In this document: one piece after another, positions 1 to 4,365 of the stretch
Numbering within the stretch: position 1 is the first letter of the stretch
Layout of the letters: each line of letters starts with the position of its first letter
Origin: Betaproteobacteria bacterium
Lineage (GTDB): Bacteria; Pseudomonadota; Gammaproteobacteria; Burkholderiales; SG8-41
NCBI GenBank assembly: GCA_025356695.1
Contig: JANXSE010000217.1
Span: 1 to 5,635 of the forward strand
Reading direction: 5' to 3'
DNA: 5,635 bases
Program-made: the position numbers and the translations under genes
The notes under the pieces: generated by a model
Told to the model about the DNA's origin: nothing
What the model saw: the letters and a program-made list of their open reading frames with translations, nothing else
Databases searched by the model: none

Positions 1-65
1 GCATGCGCGGCGCCATTTAATGCGAGCGCAAGCAATACTGCGCGCAGAATAAATTTAGTAATCAA
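1..65 (-). CDS. N-terminal fragment of an exported protein (signal peptide only), TTG start
   Basis: This frame begins at a TTG at 65-63 on the minus strand and runs off the left edge, so only about 21 residues are visible. They read MITKFILRA, then the hydrophobic core VLLALAL, then NGAAHA. This is a classic Sec signal peptide: lysine and arginine in the n-region, a leucine/alanine core, and an AxA-type cleavage site (AHA). The start is chosen because GAGGG (75-71) lies 5 bases upstream and no ATG or GTG fits. The start overlaps the last codons and stop of the TPP enzyme gene by 11 bp, which suggests translational coupling. The mature protein is outside the window, so its function cannot be told. 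A periplasmic solute-binding protein is one possibility, as these often sit beside such enzymes, but nothing here proves it. Confidence 0.6.
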   Translation of the reverse strand, partial: MITKFILRAVLLALALNGAAH

Positions 66-1794
66 ACTTGCCCTCAAATAAAGTCAACGGCGGATAAGCC
101 ATGGGGTCGACAATGACATCGAGCACGGTGGTTACGTTCGCTGCCAGCGCGCGCGCCAGCGCCGGCGCGAAATCGCCGGGCTGTTCGATGCGCTCGCCGG
201 CGCAACCGCAGGCGCGCGCAATCGCAGCGTGATCGACTGCGCCGAGTGCGCAGGCATCGGTATGCGCGCCGTACAACACGTCTTCGGCGTGTTGCTGATA
301 ACCAAGGATCTGGTTATTGAGCACGATGACCGTGACGACGATGCCGAGGCGTTTGGCGCTTTCGAGTTCGGCCCAGACGTGGGCAAAGCCGCCGTCACCG
401 GTCACGCAGAAAACATTTTTGCCGGGTGCGGCGAGTTTGGCGCCAAGTGCGGCCGGCAGGCCCCAGCCGAGACCGGCAAGCCCGCGGCCGGCGAGAAAGC
501 GCATGCCGGCGCGCCGCGCCACCAGATAGTTCGCACACCAGATCGGCGCATAACTCGCGTCCGACACCACAATGGCATTTTCATCGAGCACGGCATCAAG
601 GTCGTGCATCAAACGCTCGGGGCGGATCGGCATCGCCGCCGAAACGAGCCATGCCGCGGCGTCCGCGGATGCGCGCTCATGCGCGACCGCAATCATCGCT
701 TCAACACCGGCGCGGGCAGCGCCGCGCGCATTACTGTCTTTCGCCAGATCCATGCCTTCGAGCGCGCGCGCCAGTGTGGCGAGCGTGAGTTTGGCGTCGC
801 CGTTCAAGCGCAAGGCTTCGTAGTTGCGGCCGATTTCCTGGCTGTCGATGTCGATGTGTATATAGCGCGCGTTTTTCGGAAACAGCGTCCACGAGTCGGT
901 GCCGTTCTGGTTGGTGCGGTCGCCAACGAACAGAACAACATCGGCACTGTCGATCAGCGCGCGCAGATGCTGGGTGCGGCTGCCCTTGCCCATGAAATAA
1001 CCGATCACGCCCAGCGACAGCGCGTGACGCTCATCGACCGCGCCTTTGCCCATCACCGTGGTGGCAACCGGTATGCCTGCGCTGTCCTGCAAATGCGCGA
1101 GCTCGAGATGCGCGCCCGAAATATGCACACCACCGCCGGCGACGATCAGCGGATTTTTCGCCGCGGCGAGTAGCAATGCCGCCTGCGCAATTTTTTCCGG
1201 GTCCGCAAGCGTGCGATCGAGCGGATAGCGACCGAGATTGTCTGTGCGCGACGGCGCTTCAACTGCGGCAGCCGCTTCGATCAGCATGTCCTGCGGCAAC
1301 AACAGCACCGCCGGACCGGGGCGCCCGCTGGCCGCCGCGGTGAATGCCATGTCGATGTAATCATCGATGCGCGCGAGTTGCGGCACGCGCCGGACCCATT
1401 TGCTGCAGGCGCGAAAAAGTTCGGGATGATCGAGATCCTGAAACGCATTCTTGTCGGTTTGCGTGCGCCGCACGTCCTGCACCAGCGCCACGATCGGGAT
1501 CGATGCCTTCAAGGCTTCAGCGAGGCCGGCGACCAGCAGCGCAGCCGCGGGGCCGTTCTGCGAGGTGACGACAGCGACCTTGCCTGAAGCGCGCGCGTAA
1601 CCGTCGGCCATTGCCGCGCCGGCGTTTTCTTCACGGTACGCGATCTGCCGGATGCCGAATTCAGGCGTGACAAGATATAGCGCCGACGGCAGGCTCTGGC
1701 CGAACATCAGCTCGACGCCGTGGCGCTGCAAGGCGCGCGCAATCAGATGCGCGCCGCAGGGCACCGGCAGTTTGTGACTGGGCGTCGGGGTCAT
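55..1794 (-). CDS. Thiamine-diphosphate-dependent enzyme, acetolactate synthase-like (substrate unknown)
   Basis: A complete protein of 579 residues, the usual length for the acetolactate synthase/benzoylformate decarboxylase superfamily. It has an N-terminal pyrimidine-binding domain (about 10-178), a central domain (about 197-345) and a C-terminal diphosphate-binding domain (about 393-560). Glu56 in YREENAGAAMADGYAR aligns with the glutamate that activates the cofactor in acetolactate synthase. The metal/TPP motif is GDGGF at 466-470, ending in NN at 493-494. The catalytic glutamate argues against glyoxylate carboligase, which lacks it. The sequence suggests decarboxylation of a 2-keto acid, with or without carboligation, but substrate and FAD use cannot be assigned. 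No regulatory-subunit gene is seen beside it, so a role as the branched-chain amino acid synthase is doubtful. GGAG at 1805-1802, 7 bases before the ATG, supports the start. It lies 63 bp after rlmJ on the same strand. Confidence 0.93.
   Translation of the reverse strand: MTPTPSHKLPVPCGAHLIARALQRHGVELMFGQSLPSALYLVTPEFGIRQIAYREENAGAAMADGYARASGKVAVVTSQNGPAAALLVAGLAEALKASIPIVALVQDVRRTQTDKNAFQDLDHPELFRACSKWVRRVPQLARIDDYIDMAFTAAASGRPGPAVLLLPQDMLIEAAAAVEAPSRTDNLGRYPLDRTLADPEKIAQAALLLAAAKNPLIVAGGGVHISGAHLELAHLQDSAGIPVATTVMGKGAVDERHALSLGVIGYFMGKGSRTQHLRALIDSADVVLFVGDRTNQNGTDSWTLFPKNARYIHIDIDSQEIGRNYEALRLNGDAKLTLATLARALEGMDLAKDSNARGAARAGVEAMIAVAHERASADAAAWLVSAAMPIRPERLMHDLDAVLDENAIVVSDASYAPIWCANYLVARRAGMRFLAGRGLAGLGWGLPAALGAKLAAPGKNVFCVTGDGGFAHVWAELESAKRLGIVVTVIVLNNQILGYQQHAEDVLYGAHTDACALGAVDHAAIARACGCAGERIEQPGDFAPALARALAANVTTVLDVIVDPMAYPPLTLFEGKFDY
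71..75 (-). promoter_or_regulatory. Ribosome binding site deciding the TTG start
   Basis: The minus strand reads GAGGG, then five bases, then TTG at 65-63. The site lies inside the final codons of the TPP enzyme gene. It is the main reason for calling a gene on the left edge. Confidence 0.55.
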
Positions 1795-1801
1795 GCACGG
1801 G

Positions 1802-1805
1802 CTCC
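1802..1805 (-). promoter_or_regulatory. Ribosome binding site of the TPP enzyme gene
   Basis: GGAG on the minus strand, seven bases before the ATG at 1794-1792. It supports this start over the downstream in-frame methionines. Confidence 0.6.
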
Positions 1806-1857
1806 GGCTTGAACAAGGTGTAATGTTCTCACATCACAATGCGGCCTGAAGCGCGCC

Positions 1858-2700
1858 CTATTCCGGCACCAGCCAGCGCACCTGCCACGGCGGCACTGCG
1901 CCGTTCGCCAGCAAAGGCTGCGACCAGCCGGCGATGGCCTGCGCAATCGTTTCGAAACCGAACGGCGGATTAGCGATGAGCATGCCGCAACCGCGCATGC
2001 CAAGCGTCCAGTCTTCGCCGAACACCGAAATTTCGATTTGCAGTACTTTGCGGATGCCGCTGGCGACGACACCGCGCTCGAACGAACGCATCGACGCCGG
2101 ATCCATCAGCGGATACCACAGCGCGTAGACGCCGGTGGCGAATTTGCGATTACCGAGTATCAAGGCCTCGGTGAGACGTTTGAATTCGCGCGCGCGATCG
2201 AACGACGAATCGATGAATATGAGGCCGCGCCGCTCTTTCGGCGGCAGATGCGCATTGAGGCCCATATAACCGTCGGCGAGCTCCACCGTGACCTGGCGGT
2301 CGCGCGCATACAAGGCGGCGAGCGCTTCGCCGTCCTTGGGATTCAATTCAGTCAGTACCATGCGATCGCCCGCGCGGATCAAACCGCGCACGATCGCCGG
2401 CGAGCCGGGATAAAAGCGCAGGGTGCCGCCGGGGTTTTCGGTGCGCAGCGCGTCGAGATAAGGCTGCATTTCCGCCGGCGCATCGTCGCGCCCCCAGATG
2501 CGCACCACACCGTCTTTGTGTTCGGCGTTTTTCTGCGCCCATTCGTGCAACAGATCGTACTGGCCGATACCTGCATGCGTATCGAGATAGAAAAACGGTT
2601 TGTCCTTGCGCGCCATCGCCAGCACCAGTTGCGCCAGCAGCGCGTGCTTGAAAACATCGGCGAAATTGCCGGCGTGGAATTGATGTCGGTAAGCAAGCAT
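1858..2700 (-). CDS. rlmJ: 23S rRNA (adenine2030-N6)-methyltransferase RlmJ
   Basis: RlmJ transfers a methyl group from S-adenosylmethionine to N6 of A2030 in 23S rRNA during 50S assembly in the cytoplasm. The protein has 280 residues, the same as E. coli RlmJ as I recall it, and the two match end to end: MLAYRHQFHAGNFADVFKH at the start, YLDTHAGIGQY (38-48), YPGSP (97-101), TEL (117-119), ADG (142-144), FATGVYALWYP (187-197), IRKVLQIE (216-223) and WLVPE at the end. Recalled SAM-contact positions are kept: Lys18, His19, His42, Ser100, Glu118, Asp143, Asp164. The oddity is motif IV, which reads D164-S-S-F167 where E. coli has DPPY. A separate NPPF at 244-247 matches the conserved NPPW segment of E. 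coli, not the catalytic motif. No clear ribosome binding site precedes the ATG. Translation may be coupled to the small gene ending 11 bp upstream. Confidence 0.95.
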   Translation of the reverse strand: MLAYRHQFHAGNFADVFKHALLAQLVLAMARKDKPFFYLDTHAGIGQYDLLHEWAQKNAEHKDGVVRIWGRDDAPAEMQPYLDALRTENPGGTLRFYPGSPAIVRGLIRAGDRMVLTELNPKDGEALAALYARDRQVTVELADGYMGLNAHLPPKERRGLIFIDSSFDRAREFKRLTEALILGNRKFATGVYALWYPLMDPASMRSFERGVVASGIRKVLQIEISVFGEDWTLGMRGCGMLIANPPFGFETIAQAIAGWSQPLLANGAVPPWQVRWLVPE

Positions 2701-2711
2701 GCGTGCCGAAA

Positions 2712-2864
2712 CTATTTCACGCCGTACTTGGCGCGATAGTGCTGACCGAGTACGCGGCGCATCTGCCCATTCAGATTCGGATTGCGCGGCGGCAGCGGCG
2801 CGCGTTGCGACCGCGCGCCCGGCACAGCGGGTTTCGGCGGCTTCGTGTTGGACGGCTTTTGCAT
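2712..2864 (-). CDS. Small basic proline-rich hypothetical protein
   Basis: A 50-residue reading frame directly upstream of rlmJ, separated by 11 bp. I do not recognise a family. Residues 1-29 are proline-rich (9 prolines) and look disordered. Residues 30-50 (NLNGQMRRVLGQHYRAKYGVK) could form a short basic helix. There are 11 Lys/Arg and no Asp or Glu. Third codon positions are mostly G or C, as in the neighbours, which supports real coding. The start is uncertain. An in-frame ATG at 2912-2910 would add 16 residues (MIARAKNALFRYYRVV) but would leave only 10 bp to the divergent gene; neither ATG has a good ribosome binding site. The position suggests co-transcription with rlmJ. The charge would suit RNA or ribosome binding, but that is inference only. 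Confidence 0.5.
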   Translation of the reverse strand: MQKPSNTKPPKPAVPGARSQRAPLPPRNPNLNGQMRRVLGQHYRAKYGVK

Positions 2865-2922
2865 GACCACGCGATAGTAACGGAAGAGCGCGTTTTTTGC
2901 GCGTGCTATCATCGTTTTACCG
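2865..2922. promoter_or_regulatory. Divergent intergenic region between small gene/rlmJ and the cyclase gene
   Basis: These 58 bp must hold the start signals for both directions if the small gene starts at 2864. On the plus strand there is a TG-extended -10 (2904-2912). On the minus strand, TACTAT lies close to the ATG at 2864, but no convincing -35 is seen. A run of six T flanked by GCGCG on both sides (2888-2903) is present, of unknown meaning. Confidence 0.35.
2904..2912 (+). promoter_or_regulatory. Putative extended -10 promoter of the diguanylate cyclase gene
   Basis: TGCTATCAT has the TGn extension and a -10 hexamer (TATCAT) matching TATAAT at five of six positions. No -35 hexamer is seen 16-18 bp upstream, which is tolerated by extended -10 promoters. 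The predicted transcript would start near 2919, only a few bases before the ATG at 2923. This fits the lack of any ribosome binding site there. Confidence 0.35.
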
Positions 2923-4155
2923 ATGAATCCAATCCGCTTGCTGCTGAATTTTGCGGTGCCCTGTGCGGTGCTGACGGGCGCCTGGCTTGCAGTGCCGGTG
3001 CTGGCGTCGTTGCCGCTGTCGCTGGCCGGCTTGCGCAGCTACGGCGCATGGGGCCTGCTCGCGCTGGCGGCGATTATTGCGTTGTCGTTCCGGCGCGGGC
3101 GCATCGTCTTCGCTTTGTTGACGCTGGCGGCAGCTTACGCCGCGTTCACGTTTTATTCGCTGCTGCCACCGGATACCGCTACCACTTCGTCATGGCGCGT
3201 GGTCTACACCGCGCTGTGCCTGCTCGTGCCGGTCAATCTGGCTCTGCTTTGTGTGTCGCAGGAACGCGGCACATTCAACGTGCACGGCCTGCACCGCATT
3301 GCGGTCATCGCAGTACAGATCGTACTGACCGCGTGGCTCGCCACCAGCGCCAGTGCATCTGTCAGCGCGCGGCTTTATGCGCCGCTGTTCGATACGGCAC
3401 TTTTCAACACGCCGATACCGCACAGCGGCCTCGCCGCACTGACACTCGCATGCGCCGCCTGTTGCGCCTGCTGGCTGCTGCGCCGCGCGCCGCTCGATCT
3501 GGCGTTTGCCGGCGCGATTGCCGCGGTAGCGCTGGCCCTGCATGGCGTCGGCACGCCGTACGCGTTTGCGGCGTTTGTCGGCGCCGCCGCACTACTGTTC
3601 ATGATCGCGCTGCTGCAGGATACGTTCCGCATGGCGTTTCGCGATGAATTGACCGGCCTGCCGAGCCGGCGCGATCTCAACGAGCAATTGATGGGACTCG
3701 GCAAGCGCTACGTCATCGCCATGCTCGACGTCGATCATTTCAAGAAATTCAACGATACCCATGGCCACGACGTCGGTGACCAGGTATTAAAAATGGTGGC
3801 GGCGAAAATGGCCGCGGTCGGCGGCGGCGGCCGCGCCTTTCGCTACGGCGGCGAGGAATTCACCGTGCTGTTCAGCGGCCGCGATATCGAATACGTGTTG
3901 CCGCACCTCGAGGCGCTGCGGCACGAAGTCGAGCAACACAGTCTGGCGCTGCGCGCGCCGGACCGCCCGGCGGCCGAAGAAGACGGCCGCCCGCAGCGCG
4001 GCAAGCCGCGCGGCGGCACAGCCGTTGCGGTAACGATCAGCATCGGCGTCGCCGCGAGCAGCGATAAAACGCCGACGCCGGAAGATGTGCTGAAAGCCGC
4101 CGACAAAGCGCTTTATCGGGCCAAACACGCCGGACGCAATCAGGTCAGCATTTAG
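2923..4155 (+). CDS. Membrane-bound GGDEF diguanylate cyclase
   Basis: The product (410 residues) should make cyclic di-GMP from two GTP at the inner membrane. The first 232 residues contain about eight hydrophobic helices (near 6-30, 40-56, 59-81, 93-111, 126-147, 169-186, 193-209, 213-231) and match no sensor domain I can name. A GGDEF domain follows, from about 236. It has DELTGLPSRR (241-250), the metal-binding Asp269 in LDVDHFKKFND, GHDVGDQVLK (281-290), the active-site GGEEF (309-313), SIGVA (373-377) and ADKALYRAKHAGRN (393-406), so it should be active. The inhibitory I-site RxxD expected at 300-303 is replaced by GGGG, so feedback inhibition through that site is unlikely. A charged, proline-rich insert lies at about 344-366. 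No ribosome binding site precedes the ATG. The signal sensed by the membrane part is unknown. Confidence 0.93.
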   Translation: MNPIRLLLNFAVPCAVLTGAWLAVPVLASLPLSLAGLRSYGAWGLLALAAIIALSFRRGRIVFALLTLAAAYAAFTFYSLLPPDTATTSSWRVVYTALCLLVPVNLALLCVSQERGTFNVHGLHRIAVIAVQIVLTAWLATSASASVSARLYAPLFDTALFNTPIPHSGLAALTLACAACCACWLLRRAPLDLAFAGAIAAVALALHGVGTPYAFAAFVGAAALLFMIALLQDTFRMAFRDELTGLPSRRDLNEQLMGLGKRYVIAMLDVDHFKKFNDTHGHDVGDQVLKMVAAKMAAVGGGGRAFRYGGEEFTVLFSGRDIEYVLPHLEALRHEVEQHSLALRAPDRPAAEEDGRPQRGKPRGGTAVAVTISIGVAASSDKTPTPEDVLKAADKALYRAKHAGRNQVSI

Positions 4156-4174
4156 TCAAGCGCTGAACAACACC

Positions 4175-4205
4175 CGTTCGCCCTGAGCTTGTCGAAGGGT
4201 GAACG
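4175..4205 (+). repeat. REP-like palindromic repeat, copy 1
   Basis: A 10-bp stem (4175-4184 CGTTCGCCCT with 4196-4205 AGGGTGAACG, one G-T wobble at 4180/4200) encloses the 11-base loop GAGCTTGTCGA. The motif resembles the short dispersed intergenic repeats seen in many beta- and gammaproteobacteria. It lies 19 bp after the cyclase stop codon. It has no T tract, so it is not a typical intrinsic terminator, though it could slow 3' decay of the mRNA. Confidence 0.7.
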
Positions 4206-4235
4206 CTTGAGCACATTGATTCCATGTGGCGCTCC

Positions 4236-4264
4236 GTTCATGGTTCGACAAGCTCACCACGAAC
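4236..4264 (-). repeat. REP-like palindromic repeat, copy 2 (inverted)
   Basis: On the minus strand this reads GTTCGTGGT, loop GAGCTTGTCGA, ACCATGAAC. The loop is identical to copy 1, while the inner stem differs with paired changes that keep base pairing. The G-T wobble sits at the same fifth GTTCG position. It is separated from copy 1 by 30 bp and faces it, like the paired arrangement of BIME elements. Confidence 0.7.
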
Positions 4265-4267
4265 AGG

Positions 4268-4277
4268 GGAGTACTCC
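4268..4277. repeat. Perfect 10-bp palindrome GGAGTACTCC
   Basis: A short perfect palindrome directly after the second REP-like copy and 15 bp upstream of the possible -35 of the VIT/VWA gene. It could be an operator half-site or chance. Confidence 0.4.
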
Positions 4278-4291
4278 TGACGTTCTTTAAA

Positions 4292-4320
4292 TTGAACGGC
4301 ATTTAACCCCTTTCCATAGT
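4292..4320 (+). promoter_or_regulatory. Possible sigma-70 promoter for the VIT/VWA gene
   Basis: TTGAAC (4292-4297) and CATAGT (4315-4320) are separated by 17 bp and each match the consensus at four of six positions. The predicted transcript start, near 4327, would fall inside the 5' arm of the downstream inverted repeat. Other start sites further upstream cannot be excluded. Confidence 0.25.
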
Positions 4321-4322
4321 CA

Positions 4323-4359
4323 CTCCCGTTTATAGCCGCAGTTCGACTTTAAACGGGAG
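4323..4359 (+). promoter_or_regulatory. Inverted repeat sequestering the ribosome binding site of the VIT/VWA gene
   Basis: CTCCCGTTTA (4323-4332) and TAAACGGGAG (4350-4359) are perfect reverse complements, with a 17-base loop. The 3' arm contains GGGAG (4355-4359), the ribosome binding site, which lies 6 bases before the ATG at 4366. If both arms are transcribed, the RNA hairpin would hide this site. If transcription starts within the 5' arm, the repeat could instead be a DNA operator. Confidence 0.5.
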
Positions 4360-4365
4360 AGTGTC

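Larger units (their letters stand above)
4156..4365. other. Non-coding region between the cyclase and VIT/VWA genes
   Basis: I see no gene in these 210 bp. In order they hold: the inverted REP-like pair (4175-4264), a perfect 10-bp palindrome GGAGTACTCC (4268-4277), an AT-rich stretch with CGTTC-N8-GAACG (4281-4298), a possible promoter (4292-4320), and the inverted repeat covering the ribosome binding site of the next gene (4323-4359). Confidence 0.7.

Noticed and set aside
35..50. Near-palindrome around CTGCGCGCAG as terminator of the TPP enzyme gene
   Set aside because: It lies inside the signal-peptide coding part of the next minus-strand gene, and no T tract follows on that strand.
229..1173. 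314-codon open frame on the plus strand
   Set aside because: Lies fully antisense to the TPP enzyme gene, whose motifs are intact; the translation is Arg/Ala/His-rich with no recognisable domain. It is a GC-rich shadow frame.
1819..1833. Imperfect dyad TGTAA-N5-TCACA between rlmJ and the TPP enzyme gene, reminiscent of a CRP site
   Set aside because: The spacer is 5 rather than 6 and one arm has a mismatch; no good promoter hexamers accompany it. Too weak to annotate.
2038..2739. 233-codon open frame on the plus strand
   Set aside because: Antisense to rlmJ, which matches RlmJ end to end. No ribosome binding site or domain supports it.
2703..3647. 314-codon open frame on the plus strand
   Set aside because: Out of frame over the diguanylate cyclase gene and its promoter region; arginine-rich nonsense composition.
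4175..4205. Intrinsic terminator of the diguanylate cyclase gene
   Set aside because: The hairpin is present but no T run follows it, and it belongs to a repeat pair; better explained as a REP-like element.
4292..4314. Heat-shock (sigma-32) like signal TTGAA followed by CCCC
   Set aside because: The spacer is 10 bases, shorter than the usual range, and the CCCCAT part is broken (CCCCTT).
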